This document shows, piece by piece, positions 26,298 to 35,259 of a stretch of 55,993 nucleotides of DNA. The translations under genes and the position numbers were made by a program. Within the stretch, counting starts at the first letter, position 1. Every line of letters starts with the position of its first letter. The stretch is taken from NCBI GenBank assembly GCA_050011635.1, contig JBEKIU010000014.1, positions 1 through 55,993 on the forward strand, in the 5' to 3' direction. Below the pieces are notes generated by a model. The model saw nothing but the letters and a program-made list of their open reading frames with translations, was not told where the DNA came from and searched no databases. Source of the DNA: Bog-756 sp050011635 (GTDB lineage Bacteria; Actinomycetota; Acidimicrobiia; Acidimicrobiales; RAAP-2).

Positions 26298-26326
26298 CGC
26301 CTGGCTGGGCCGTACGCGGCCAGGCG
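26298..26326 (+). terminator. hairpin between frr and cdsA
   Basis: A perfect 8-bp stem CGCCTGGC / GCCAGGCG begins at the frr stop. No T-run follows; instead the cdsA ribosome binding site GGGAGG follows within 4 nt. It may be a weak terminator or a translation-control hairpin. Confidence 0.4.
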
Positions 26327-26345
26327 ACGGGAGGAAACAACCGAC

Positions 26346-28685
26346 GTGGATGACGTCCCCGACCGGTCGGAAGACGACGTGACACGGACAGACGGTCAAG
26401 AGGCGCGTCCCGAATCGACCGGACCGCCCACCGACAGGGTCCGGATCTTCGGCGCCGAACCGGCCGGAGAGATCACCAGAGCCGTACCGGCGGTCCCCCG
26501 CGACGACGAACCGGCCGCCGAGTCCCACTGGCCGCCGCCTCCCGAACCCGGTGAGGACGGTCCGGGCGCAGACGACGAACCGACGGGGAAGGAGGGCAAC
26601 GAGCTCGGTCAGCCCCAGGTCCGGCTCACCGGCGAGCCGGCGGCGGTGGACTCCGGAGTCACGGCCGTGCGCCCGGTCAACCCGGGCCAGACGGCCGTTC
26701 CGAGTAGCGGCGGTGCCGCCACCGAACTGCCCCACTGGACCGAGCCCCCCACCGGCCAGGTTCCGGCGGTGCTGGAGCGCGACTCGGGGGACGAGGGTTC
26801 CGGGTCCGGGATCGGAGCACCGTCATGGCGAGAAGATGACGCCGACTGGGTCGCTCATGACGAGGAGTTCGAGCCGGCAATGTTCGGTGACGACAAGGTG
26901 GCCCTCGGATCGCTCGACGAAACCGACAGCACCGATGTCGACCGCCGTCCCTGGGAATTCGACCTCGACTCGGTTCGGCCCGGTGCGGCCAGCCCGAGTC
27001 GTCCATCGGACGGTGCCGACCGCGAGAATGACGTCGCCTCCACCATCGCCCCCATCACCGAGCCGACGGAGGTCGTGGCTCCTCTCGGCGCGGACGCCGG
27101 TCCTGGGCGAGGCGACAGCGACAGCGCAATGGGCGGGCCACACCCCACGGACGGTCTGCTGCCTCCGTCCGCAGGCGAGGCCCCTCGGACCGGAGCATCC
27201 GCCGGAGCCGTGGCCGCGGCCGGCGCCGCGGCCGGCGCCGCGGCCGGCGCTGCCGATGCCGGAGACGGAATGGGCGCCGGGACGACCGCCCGCGGTTCGG
27301 CGGGGGAAGACCCGGGTGTCGGCGTCGAACGAGATCCCGCCGTCCCCGTCGGTCAGGCCACCGACGAGGAGCTGTTCACGGCGGACAAGCCCCGGCCCAC
27401 CGGGGGGACCCGAGCGGGCCGGGCCCGGCGCACCGGGTTGCTGCCGGCCCGGATGCGGGCCAAGCGGCCCGATGATGTCGACGTGGTGACCGACACCCCT
27501 CTGGCCGCGGAACCGCCGGGCGCCTCGGTGACCGACGTCCCCGGCGTCGGTCTCAAGCGGGGCGGGGTCGCCGGCCTGGCCGCCGCCGACCGCAGCGCCC
27601 AGCGGGACGGCGAACCTCAGGCCGTCGCAGTCAGCAATGCGGCGACGGACTGGACCCGCCCTGCTCCGGACGGCGTCGATCTCGCCGCCACCGCCGCCGT
27701 GGCCGCAGGCGTTCCGCGTCGCCGGCCGAGACGGTGGTCGGCATCAGACCCATCGCCCGACGCGGGTGCGGGGAGGGGTACCGATGCGCCCACCGGTGGC
27801 GGACCCCCACCGGTCCGGCGGCCCAGACGTTCGTCGCCGAACGCGGACGGATCGAGGAAGACGGCCCGCACGAGCTCGATGGCCGTCCGGGTCGGAACCG
27901 GCATCGCCGTCGCAGTGATCGCGCTGGCGGCCTTCAAGTTGGGCACGGTCACCTCCCTGGCCCTGTGCCTGGTGGTGGTCACCTTCGCGGCCGGGGAGTG
28001 TTTCGGCGTGCTGCGGCGCGCCGGCTACCACCCGGCCACACTGCTCGGCCTGGTCGGCACCATCTCGTTGATGATCGGTGCCTACGACAAGGGCATCGCC
28101 GCGGTGCCGCTGGTCCTGGTGCTGATCACGGCATTCACGCTGATCTGGTACCTGTTCGGCATCGAGCGGGGCTCGCCGGTGGCCGGGACGGCGGCGACCA
28201 TGCTCACCGTGGGTTGGGTCTCGCTGCTCGGTGGCTATGCCGGCCTGCTCCTGTCGCCGTCGATGTTCCCCGATCGTCACGGGATCGCCTTCCTGCTGGG
28301 GGCGATCATCGCCACGGTGGCCAACGACGTCGGGGCGCTGGTGATCGGAGGGGGTATGGGACGGCACGCCCTGGCCCCGTCGATCAGCCCCAACAAGACC
28401 TGGGAGGGGCTCGTCGGGGGAGCCCTCTTCTCGATCCTGGCGTCCACCGTCATCGTCGGGAACATCCATCCGTGGACACCGTCCAATGCCGCCGTCCTGG
28501 GCGTGGTCGTGGCCATCGTGGCTCCCATCGGGGACCTGTGCGAGTCACTGTTGAAGCGGGACCTCCGGCTGAAGGACATGGGCAGCATGCTCCCTGGCCA
28601 CGGCGGTGTTCTCGACCGCACCGATGCACTCCTGTTCGTGCTGCCGGCCACCTATTACTTGGTTCGTGCCCTGAACATCGGCTGA
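26346..28685 (+). CDS. cdsA: phosphatidate cytidylyltransferase with ~500-residue N-terminal extension
   Basis: Makes CDP-diacylglycerol from phosphatidate and CTP, the branch point of phospholipid synthesis, in the membrane. GTG 26346 has GGGAGGAAA upstream; 779 aa. The catalytic domain is only the last ~270 residues: several TM helices from about 510 (VAVIALAAFKLGTVTSLALC) and the CDS signature GGVLDRTDALLF near the C-terminus, preceded by SPNKTWEGLVGG. The first ~510 residues are acidic, Gly/Pro/Asp-rich, with an Ala-rich stretch around 280-300 and basic patches just before the membrane. They look disordered. The continuous frame and consistent codon use support one long protein rather than two genes. 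Confidence 0.9.
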   Translation: MDDVPDRSEDDVTRTDGQEARPESTGPPTDRVRIFGAEPAGEITRAVPAVPRDDEPAAESHWPPPPEPGEDGPGADDEPTGKEGNELGQPQVRLTGEPAAVDSGVTAVRPVNPGQTAVPSSGGAATELPHWTEPPTGQVPAVLERDSGDEGSGSGIGAPSWREDDADWVAHDEEFEPAMFGDDKVALGSLDETDSTDVDRRPWEFDLDSVRPGAASPSRPSDGADRENDVASTIAPITEPTEVVAPLGADAGPGRGDSDSAMGGPHPTDGLLPPSAGEAPRTGASAGAVAAAGAAAGAAAGAADAGDGMGAGTTARGSAGEDPGVGVERDPAVPVGQATDEELFTADKPRPTGGTRAGRARRTGLLPARMRAKRPDDVDVVTDTPLAAEPPGASVTDVPGVGLKRGGVAGLAAADRSAQRDGEPQAVAVSNAATDWTRPAPDGVDLAATAAVAAGVPRRRPRRWSASDPSPDAGAGRGTDAPTGGGPPPVRRPRRSSPNADGSRKTARTSSMAVRVGTGIAVAVIALAAFKLGTVTSLALCLVVVTFAAGECFGVLRRAGYHPATLLGLVGTISLMIGAYDKGIAAVPLVLVLITAFTLIWYLFGIERGSPVAGTAATMLTVGWVSLLGGYAGLLLSPSMFPDRHGIAFLLGAIIATVANDVGALVIGGGMGRHALAPSISPNKTWEGLVGGALFSILASTVIVGNIHPWTPSNAAVLGVVVAIVAPIGDLCESLLKRDLRLKDMGSMLPGHGGVLDRTDALLFVLPATYYLVRALNIG

Positions 28686-28705
28686 TTTTCGGGCAGGCTA
28701 GAGGT

Positions 28706-29977
28706 ATGGACACCTCGGCCGACGGGCCCGATCCGGTCGCTTCACCGGCGTTGGGGCGAACTGTCGTCACCTCTTCCGGGACCCGCTCCGAACCGGTGAC
28801 GGTCAGCCTGGTCGGATCGACCGGTTCGATCGGGACCCAGGCCATCGAAGTGATCGAGGGCTTTCCGGACCAGTTCCGTGTGGTGGCGCTGGGGGCGCAC
28901 CGCTCGACGGAGACCTTGGCCGCCCAGGCCCACCGGCTCCATCCCGAGGTCGTGGCCATCGGGGATCCCACACGGGCTCTCGAGCTGTCGCGGGCTCTGC
29001 CCCGCGGTATCGAGGTGGTGGTGGGCGACGAGGGCCTGGCCACCATCGCCACGGTGGCCGAGGTGGTCGTCAACGGAGTCGTGGGCTTCGCCGGGCTGAC
29101 CGTGACCATGGCCGCCCTGGAGGCGGGCCGCCGGCTGGCCCTGGCCAACAAGGAGTCGATCATCGCCGGGGCCCCCGTGGTGCAGCGGGCCCGGCGCACC
29201 CCGGGGGCCGAGATCATCCCCGTCGATTCCGAGCACTGTGCGGTGCACCAGTGCCTTCGGGCAGGGCACCGCGACGACGTGGAGCGCCTGTTGCTGACCG
29301 CATCGGGCGGGCCCTTCCGGGGATGCACCCGTGAGGAGCTGGCGTCCGTCGACGTGGCCGCGGCGCTCGTCCACCCGACCTGGTCGATGGGCCCGAAGAT
29401 CACGGTCGACTCCTCGACGCTCATGAACAAGGGCCTCGAGGTGATCGAGGCCCACGAGCTGTTCGGGATCCCCTACGACGCCATCGACGTGGTCGTCCAT
29501 CCCCAGTCCGTCGTCCACTCCATGGTGGAGTTCACCGACGGGGCGGTGGTGGCCCAGCTGTCCATGCCCGATATGCGCCTGCCCATCGGGTACGCACTGG
29601 CGTACCCGGATCGCCTCTCCGCGCCGTTCGGAGCCATCGACTGGTCGACACTGTCGGTCCTCGAATTCGAGCAGCCCGACCGCTCCCTCTTCCGGTGCCT
29701 CGACCTGGCCTACCACGCCGGCCGGATCGGCGACCTGGCCCCGGCGTGGCTCAGTGCCGCCAACGAAGTGGCCGTGGCCGGGTTCCTCGACGGCCGGATC
29801 TCGTGGAACGACATCGCCGACGTGGTGGAGGGCACCCTCGACCGCTACGACCGGCCGGCGGCCCCGGTGCCCGGCGGCTCGTCGCCTCCGCTCCAGATCG
29901 GGGACGTGCTCGACGCGGACGCCCGGGCCCGCAGCGTGGCCGAGACGGTCGTCAGAGGCAGGGAGGCAGCGGCGTGA
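28706..29977 (+). CDS. dxr: 1-deoxy-D-xylulose 5-phosphate reductoisomerase
   Basis: Second step of the MEP isoprenoid pathway. The open frame reaches far upstream, but ATG 28706 gives 423 aa with a ~30-residue N-terminal extension. NADPH-binding GSTGSIGTQAIEVI is near 37. The metal- and substrate-binding parts are ALANKESIIAGAPV, PVDSEHCAVHQCL (most homologues have N/S-A-I-F after SEH), LTASGGPFRG, HPTWSMGPKITVDSSTLMNK and EVIEAHELFGIPYD. It overlaps the next gene by 4 nt (GTGA), as in many actinobacteria (dxr-rip-ispG). Confidence 0.95.
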   Translation: MDTSADGPDPVASPALGRTVVTSSGTRSEPVTVSLVGSTGSIGTQAIEVIEGFPDQFRVVALGAHRSTETLAAQAHRLHPEVVAIGDPTRALELSRALPRGIEVVVGDEGLATIATVAEVVVNGVVGFAGLTVTMAALEAGRRLALANKESIIAGAPVVQRARRTPGAEIIPVDSEHCAVHQCLRAGHRDDVERLLLTASGGPFRGCTREELASVDVAAALVHPTWSMGPKITVDSSTLMNKGLEVIEAHELFGIPYDAIDVVVHPQSVVHSMVEFTDGAVVAQLSMPDMRLPIGYALAYPDRLSAPFGAIDWSTLSVLEFEQPDRSLFRCLDLAYHAGRIGDLAPAWLSAANEVAVAGFLDGRISWNDIADVVEGTLDRYDRPAAPVPGGSSPPLQIGDVLDADARARSVAETVVRGREAAA

Positions 29978-31311
29978 GCGCGCTCGACACCCGGACAGCA
30001 GAGGGCATCCCGTTCGGTCCGGTCCCGACCGGACCCACTCCCGGCCAGGCCAAGTCGCCGAGGAGACTGGCCGGGGAGCTCATCGGGACCATCGCCCTCA
30101 TCGTGGCGCTGGCCGTGGCCACGGGACACGCCGACCTCCTCATCGTCGTGCTCTCGATCATCGTCATCGTCATGGTCCACGAGCTCGGCCACTTCCTGGC
30201 GGCCAAGCGCGGCGGCATGAAGGTCACCGAGTACTTCGTCGGGTTCGGACCGCGGCTGTGGTCCTTCCGGCGGGGGGAGACCGAGTACGGCGTCAAGGCC
30301 CTCCCGCTCGGGGGCTACGTGAAGATCCCGGGGATGACCAACCTCGAAGAGGTGGATCCGGCTGACGAGGGCCGCCTGTACCGGGACAAGCCGTTCCACT
30401 CACGGCTGCTGGTGGCGGTGGCCGGCTCGGCCATGCACTTCCTGATGGCCTTCCTGCTCCTGATCGCGCTGTTCGCGCTGGTCGGCGTGCCCAACAACAG
30501 CCAGATACAGATCCAGGGGGTCAGCGCGCTGGGCGGAAGGCCCGGACCCGCTGCCGTCGGCGGCGTGCAGGCGGGGGACGTGGTCGTCTCGATCGACGGG
30601 CGGCCCATCGGCGGCAACATGGACGCCCTCACCTCGGCCATCCAGCACCATCCCGGCGTACCGATCACGGTGGTGGTGGACCGCGACGGCCGGCACAAGA
30701 CGCTCACCGTCACACCGGCCAACGGTCGGATCCATCACGAGGTCGGGGCCACGCCCCCCAAGGGGTCGGCGCCCTACGGCGTCATCGGGGTGAGTCTCGG
30801 CTCGCCGGTGGAGACCGCCGGCCTGGTCCACGCCCTGAGCTCGGCGGGAGCCGGGTTCGGGAACTTCGTCTGGGCATCGGTGACCGGGATCGGCCACCTC
30901 TTCACGCTCTTCTCCCCCCACGGGATCGCCCAACGGTTCCAGCAGGTGACCAGCGCCAAGGCCGCCCAACAGGCCGAGGCCAACGGCACCCGACCCCTGT
31001 CCACCGTCGGGGTGGTGCAGACGGCCAACGACGCCATCCACGCCGGGCTCGGCGAGTTCTTGTACTTCCTCGTGCTCATCAACATCTTCTTCGGGATCTT
31101 CAACCTCTTCCCCATGCTCCCGCTCGACGGCGGCCACGTGGCCATCGCCGTCTACGAGAAGATCCGCACCGGTCGCCGCAAGGTCATGTACCACGCCGAC
31201 GTGGCCAAACTGATGCCGTTCACCTGGCTGTTCATCCTGGTCATCGCCATCCTGGTCGTGCCGGCCCTGCTCACCGACATCTTCCACCCGGTCGCCAATC
31301 CGTTCGGCTGA
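29974..31311 (+). CDS. site-2 intramembrane metalloprotease (M50, RseP/Rip1-like)
   Basis: Membrane protease that cleaves transmembrane anti-sigma or signal proteins. GTG 29974 overlaps the dxr stop; 445 aa. Zinc ligands are in VMVHELGHFLAAKRGG (HExxH, near residue 69) within the first TM region. GFGPRLWSFRRGETEYGVKA and LPLGGYVKIPGM follow. A PDZ domain is at about 170-260 (VQAGDVVVSIDGRPI), and the third zinc ligand motif NLFPMLPLDGGHVA is near 380. It is flanked by isoprenoid genes dxr and ispG, as in mycobacteria. Confidence 0.94.
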   Translation: MSALDTRTAEGIPFGPVPTGPTPGQAKSPRRLAGELIGTIALIVALAVATGHADLLIVVLSIIVIVMVHELGHFLAAKRGGMKVTEYFVGFGPRLWSFRRGETEYGVKALPLGGYVKIPGMTNLEEVDPADEGRLYRDKPFHSRLLVAVAGSAMHFLMAFLLLIALFALVGVPNNSQIQIQGVSALGGRPGPAAVGGVQAGDVVVSIDGRPIGGNMDALTSAIQHHPGVPITVVVDRDGRHKTLTVTPANGRIHHEVGATPPKGSAPYGVIGVSLGSPVETAGLVHALSSAGAGFGNFVWASVTGIGHLFTLFSPHGIAQRFQQVTSAKAAQQAEANGTRPLSTVGVVQTANDAIHAGLGEFLYFLVLINIFFGIFNLFPMLPLDGGHVAIAVYEKIRTGRRKVMYHADVAKLMPFTWLFILVIAILVVPALLTDIFHPVANPFG

Positions 31312-31343
31312 CCGCTGCCAGCCGGTGCAGGGCCCTTGCGCCC

Positions 31344-31349
31344 TAGCAT
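31344..31349 (+). promoter_or_regulatory. candidate -10 box, leaderless start of ispG
   Basis: TAGCAT is followed by 6 nt (GGGACC) and then ATG 31356, with no Shine-Dalgarno sequence between. Confidence 0.55.
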
Positions 31350-31355
31350 GGGACC

Positions 31356-32600
31356 ATGGGACGAACGGCCTGGACCACGACCGAACGCCGACCCACCCGT
31401 CAGATCCGTGTGGGCGACGTGGCCGTGGGCGGCGGCGCACCGGTCACCGTCCAGTCGATGACCACCACCAAGACAGCCGACGCCGAGGCCACCCTGAGCC
31501 AGATCTACGCGCTGGCCGCAGCCGGGGCCGACCTGGTCCGGTGCACCTGCAACGAGGAGGCGGCGGCGGAGGGCCTGGCCCGGATCGTGCCCCGCTCGCC
31601 CGTACCCGTCATCGCCGACATCCACTTCCACCACGAGATGGCGCTGGCCGCGCTCGAGGCCGGCGTCCAGGGTCTGCGGCTCAACCCGGGCAACCTCCGC
31701 AAGGCGGTCGAGATCAAGCAGGTGGCGGCCGAGGCCAAGGACCGGGGTGTGCCCATCCGCATCGGGGTCAACGCCGGGTCCTTGCACCCCGATCTCTACA
31801 AACGCTTCGGAGGCGCGACCCCCGAGGCCCTGGTCGAATCGGCCCGCATGGAACTGGCCTACTTCGCCGAGGTCGGGTTCGACGACGTGAAGATCTCGGT
31901 GAAGGCCTCGTCGGTCCCCTTGATGATCGAGTCGTACCGGCTGGCGTCGGAGACCTTCGACCATCCGCTCCACCTCGGGGTGACCGAAGCCGGGCCGCCC
32001 CCGGCCGGCCTCTTGAAGGGGACGGCGGGGATCGCCACCCTGCTGGCCGAGGGGATCGGCGACACCATCCGCTACTCGCTGACCGCCGACCCGGTCGAGG
32101 AGGCCAGGGCGGGAAGGCAGCTGCTCGAGGCGTTGGGGCTGCGGGAGCGCAAGGGGCTCGACCTGATCGCCTGCCCGAGCTGCGGCCGGGCCGAGATCGA
32201 TGTCATCGCCGTGGCCAATGCCGCCCAGTCCGCGCTCGAGGACCGCCATCTCCCCATCCAGGTGGCCGTCATGGGGTGCGTGGTCAACGGGCCCGGGGAG
32301 GCCCGAGAGGCGGACCTCGGGATCGCCGCCGGTCGCAAGCGTGGCCACCTGTTCATCAAGGGAAAGATCGTACGGGTGGTCCCCGAGGACGAGATGGTCG
32401 AGGCGCTGGTGGCCGAGGCGGAGCGGCTGGTGGCCGAAGGGGTCGAGGCCAGGTTGGCTGCGGCCGACTCCGGCGCCGAGGCCGAGGCCGAGGCCGACCG
32501 GAGGGCGCTGATCGATGCCAAGGGCGATGACGCCAACGCGTCGGAGACCAAAGTGGAGCTGATCCGGAAGAAGTACGGCGGAGGAGACCAGGAGGCCTGA
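31356..32600 (+). CDS. ispG: 4-hydroxy-3-methylbut-2-enyl-diphosphate synthase
   Basis: Fe-S enzyme of the MEP pathway. 414 aa. It starts with RRPTRQIRVGDVAVGGGAPV and VQSMTTTKTADAEATL. The [4Fe-4S] cysteines are in LIACPSCGRAEID (near 273 and 276) and AVMGCVVNGPGEA (near 308). The last ~30 residues after the catalytic domain are an acidic Ala/Glu-rich tail with a charged end. It follows dxr and the M50 protease. Confidence 0.96.
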   Translation: MGRTAWTTTERRPTRQIRVGDVAVGGGAPVTVQSMTTTKTADAEATLSQIYALAAAGADLVRCTCNEEAAAEGLARIVPRSPVPVIADIHFHHEMALAALEAGVQGLRLNPGNLRKAVEIKQVAAEAKDRGVPIRIGVNAGSLHPDLYKRFGGATPEALVESARMELAYFAEVGFDDVKISVKASSVPLMIESYRLASETFDHPLHLGVTEAGPPPAGLLKGTAGIATLLAEGIGDTIRYSLTADPVEEARAGRQLLEALGLRERKGLDLIACPSCGRAEIDVIAVANAAQSALEDRHLPIQVAVMGCVVNGPGEAREADLGIAAGRKRGHLFIKGKIVRVVPEDEMVEALVAEAERLVAEGVEARLAAADSGAEAEAEADRRALIDAKGDDANASETKVELIRKKYGGGDQEA

Positions 32601-32624
32601 GACGCCGGCGTCGGGCCCGGCGTC
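32601..32624 (+). terminator. hairpin after ispG
   Basis: An 8-bp stem GACGCCGG / CCGGCGTC with an 8-nt loop starts right at the end of ispG. No T-run. Together with a separate promoter before proS it plausibly ends the dxr-rip-ispG unit. Confidence 0.45.
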
Positions 32625-32691
32625 GACGGTGGTCGGTCCCGCGGCGACCCCGCCGCCCGTGTCACCTCCCGGACCCCGGCGGGGCGGCCGG

Positions 32692-32697
32692 TAGGAT
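32692..32697 (+). promoter_or_regulatory. candidate -10 box for proS
   Basis: TAGGAT is 8 nt before ATG 32706, with no Shine-Dalgarno sequence between; consistent with a leaderless or near-leaderless transcript. Confidence 0.5.
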
Positions 32698-32705
32698 CGC
32701 CGACC

Positions 32706-34415
32706 ATGCGCATGTCCCAGCTCCTCGTCCGCACCCTGCGAGAGGCACCAGCCGACGCCGAGGTGGCCAGCCACCAGCTACTGGTCCGGGCCGGGTACAT
32801 CCGGCGGTTGGCGTCGGGGGTCTACAGCTTCTTGCCCCTCGGGCTGCGGGTCCTGAAGCGGGTGGAGCGGGTGATCAGACAGGAACTCGATGCCGCCGGC
32901 TGCCAGGAGGTGCTGCTCCCGGCCCTCCACCCCATCGAGCTGTGGGAGCAGTCGGGCCGGGCCGCCCTGTTCGGGAGCGATGCCCTGCCGGCCATGACCG
33001 TCGAGGCCCGGGGTGGGACCTTCGTCCTCGGGCCCACCCACGAGGAGGTGGTCACGGTGACCGTCGGCGCCGAGGTGGACTCGTACCGGCAGCTCCCCCT
33101 GACCGTCTACCAGGTCCAGGTCAAGTTCCGTGACGAGGCCCGTCCGCGCTTCGGGCTGCTGCGGACCCGCGAGCTGATCATGGCCGACGCCTACTCCTTC
33201 GACGTCGACAAGGAGGCCATGCAGGACTCGTACCGGAAGGTGTTCGACGCCTACCTCAGGATCTTCGGGCGGCTCGGGCTCGATGTGGTTCCGGTGGAGG
33301 CTGCGTCGGGAGCCATCGGCGGCGACGTCAACCACGAGTTCATGGTCCCCTCGGCGGTGGGCGAGGACCACTTCGTCTGGTGTCCATCCTGCGGGTACGC
33401 GGCCAATGTCGAGGCGGCCACCCGCGCCGTCCCCGTGGCTGGCGCCGCCGACGGCGATCCATCCCCGGGCCCGATGGCCGTGCATCACACCCCCGGCCGG
33501 CCGGGGATCACCGAGGTGGTCGCGCACTTCGCCGACCAGGGGGTCACCGCCTCGGACTTCCTGAAGAGCATGGCCGTGTTCGACGACGAGGGCCGTCCCA
33601 CCCTGCTCGTCGTCCCCGGCGACCGCGAGGCCCGGCTCCCCGGGGGATGGCGGCTCTTCGACGACGCCGACTTCGAGGCGCACCCGACGATGGTCAAGGG
33701 GTACATCGGTCCCACCGACCAGCAGGGGCAGGGCGTTCGGGTGGTGGCCGATCTGGGGGTGGGGCGGACCGGTTCGTGGATCGTGGGTGCCAACCGGAAG
33801 GACCACCACATCACCGGTGCGGTGCTCGACCGCGACTTCACCGTCGACGACTGGGGCTCCTTCGCCCAGGTGGCCGAAGGCGACGGTTGCCCCCGGTGCG
33901 GGGCGGCCATCGAGCTGGTGCGGTCGGTGGAGGCCGCCCACACCTTCCAGCTGGGCTACAAGTACTCGGAGGTGATGCCGGGTTCGAACTTCGTGGCCGA
34001 GGACGGAGAGGAGGCCCTCTTCTCGATGGGCTGCTACGGGATGGGCGTCAGCCGCCTCCTGGGCGTGGTGGCCGAGGAACACCACGACGACCGGGGTCTC
34101 GACTGGCCGCCCGAGGCCGCACCGTTTCAAGTCCACCTCTGTGCGCTGGGCGCCGGTCGTTCTCCCGAGGTGGCCGAGGCCGCCGAACAGCTCTACGGGC
34201 GGCTGACGGAGGCCGGGGTCGAGGTCCTCTACGACGATCGCGACGTGTCGCCGGGGGTCAAGTTCGCCGATGCCGACCTGTTGGGCATGCCGGTGCGCCT
34301 CGTCGTGGGGGCGAAGGGGCTGGCCAGGGGCATCGTGGAGTGGCGGTCACGGACCAGCGGCGAGGAGCGCGAACTGGCCACCGACGCTCCGGTGGAGGAT
34401 CTGGTCGGCAGCTAG
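32706..34415 (+). CDS. proS: prolyl-tRNA synthetase (bacterial type)
   Basis: Charges tRNA-Pro. 569 aa, full length. Class II motifs: SGVYSFLPLGLRVLKRVERV, LGPTHEEVVT, FRDEARPRFGLLRTREL (motif 2) and FSMGCYGMGVSRLLGVV (motif 3). The middle (about 230-390) holds the YbaK-like editing insertion typical of bacterial ProRS (TPGRPGITEVVAHFADQGV, DFLKSMAVF). The anticodon-binding domain at the end has VEVLYDDRDVSPGVKFADAD. Confidence 0.96.
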   Translation: MRMSQLLVRTLREAPADAEVASHQLLVRAGYIRRLASGVYSFLPLGLRVLKRVERVIRQELDAAGCQEVLLPALHPIELWEQSGRAALFGSDALPAMTVEARGGTFVLGPTHEEVVTVTVGAEVDSYRQLPLTVYQVQVKFRDEARPRFGLLRTRELIMADAYSFDVDKEAMQDSYRKVFDAYLRIFGRLGLDVVPVEAASGAIGGDVNHEFMVPSAVGEDHFVWCPSCGYAANVEAATRAVPVAGAADGDPSPGPMAVHHTPGRPGITEVVAHFADQGVTASDFLKSMAVFDDEGRPTLLVVPGDREARLPGGWRLFDDADFEAHPTMVKGYIGPTDQQGQGVRVVADLGVGRTGSWIVGANRKDHHITGAVLDRDFTVDDWGSFAQVAEGDGCPRCGAAIELVRSVEAAHTFQLGYKYSEVMPGSNFVAEDGEEALFSMGCYGMGVSRLLGVVAEEHHDDRGLDWPPEAAPFQVHLCALGAGRSPEVAEAAEQLYGRLTEAGVEVLYDDRDVSPGVKFADADLLGMPVRLVVGAKGLARGIVEWRSRTSGEERELATDAPVEDLVGS

Positions 34416-34503
34416 CCCCCGCCGGCGGGCGCCGCGCCTCCCGGCCGGGTTGCCGGTGCCGGTTGTCCACAGGCGAAATCCGGTGAAATCGCACGTCACG
34501 ACG

Positions 34504-34533
34504 TTTACAGGTCCGAGCCGTCGCTGCTATACT
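34504..34533 (+). promoter_or_regulatory. sigma-A-type promoter of the rimP-nusA-infB operon
   Basis: TTTACA (34504-34509) and TATACT (34528-34533) are separated by 18 nt, the best housekeeping promoter in the window. Predicted start near 34540, about 175 nt before the rimP ATG, leaving room for a regulated leader. Confidence 0.65.
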
Positions 34534-34573
34534 TTTAGATCTGCCGTTCGGTTGGAGTGAGGTGACGCTGCTG

Positions 34574-34606
34574 AAAGCGTGGGCGGACAGCCCACGCTTT
34601 TGTTTT
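34574..34606 (+). terminator. intrinsic terminator in the rimP leader
   Basis: A perfect 11-bp stem AAAGCGTGGGC / GCCCACGCTTT with a 5-nt loop (GGACA), followed by TGTTTT. It lies between the promoter and rimP, only about 35 nt after the predicted transcription start, so it would end a ~65-nt leader RNA unless read through. Autoregulation of nusA operons by leader termination is known in other bacteria. Confidence 0.8.
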
Positions 34607-34713
34607 GGTCCAGAATGCTTCGATGGAGGGCACAGAGCAGGCATCAACAAGGGTGAAATAACACGACGTTCACCGCCATCGACAGCACGGACAACACGAA
34701 GGAGGCAGCGCAC

Positions 34714-35259
34714 ATGGTCGATCTCATTGCCGTCCTCCGGCCCGTGGTCAGTGCCGCCGATCTCGAGCTGGTCGATGTCGAATTGCGGTCAGGCGTGCTG
34801 CTGGTCACCGTGGACCGGCCCGGTGGGGTGGATCTGCAGGCTCTGACCGACGCCAACCGGGTGGTGTCCGAGGTCCTCGACGAGCTCGATCCCATCCCCG
34901 GCACCTACTCGCTCGAGGTCTCGAGCCCCGGCGTGGAGCGCACGCTGCGCACCCCGGATCACTTCGCCAGAGCGGTCGGCGAGACGGTCTCGATCAAGAC
35001 CCGGCCGCAGGTGCCGGGCGAACGCAGGCTCCGTGGCCAGCTGGTGGCGGCCGACGACCAGGGCTTCGAACTGAAGATGGACGACGAGGCGGCCGGGCGC
35101 CGACGGTTGTCCTATACCGACATCGATCGGGCCCGAACGGTATTCGTCTGGGGCCCCGAACCACGCCGCGGCAACGGAAAGGACTCTGCATCGACCCGCG
35201 CGGCCAGTGCCGTCAAGCCGCGCCCGGCGGAGAAGAGGAAGCAGGTCGTTACCCCATGA
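34714..35259 (+). CDS. rimP: ribosome maturation factor RimP
   Basis: Assists late 30S assembly. ATG 34714 has AAGGAGG 8 nt upstream; 181 aa. Typical motifs: VVSAADLELVDVELRSGVLL, VTVDRPGGVDLQALTDANRV, PGTYSLEVSSPGVERTLRTP and the C-terminal SH3-like part ending LSYTDIDRARTVFVWGP. A basic Lys/Arg tail follows. The ATGA overlap couples it to nusA. Confidence 0.95.
   Translation: MVDLIAVLRPVVSAADLELVDVELRSGVLLVTVDRPGGVDLQALTDANRVVSEVLDELDPIPGTYSLEVSSPGVERTLRTPDHFARAVGETVSIKTRPQVPGERRLRGQLVAADDQGFELKMDDEAAGRRRLSYTDIDRARTVFVWGPEPRRGNGKDSASTRAASAVKPRPAEKRKQVVTP

Noticed and set aside
28699..28705. Leaderless -10 box before dxr
   Set aside because: TAGAGG lacks the terminal T and is too close to ATG 28706, so it does not fit the pattern of the other genes.
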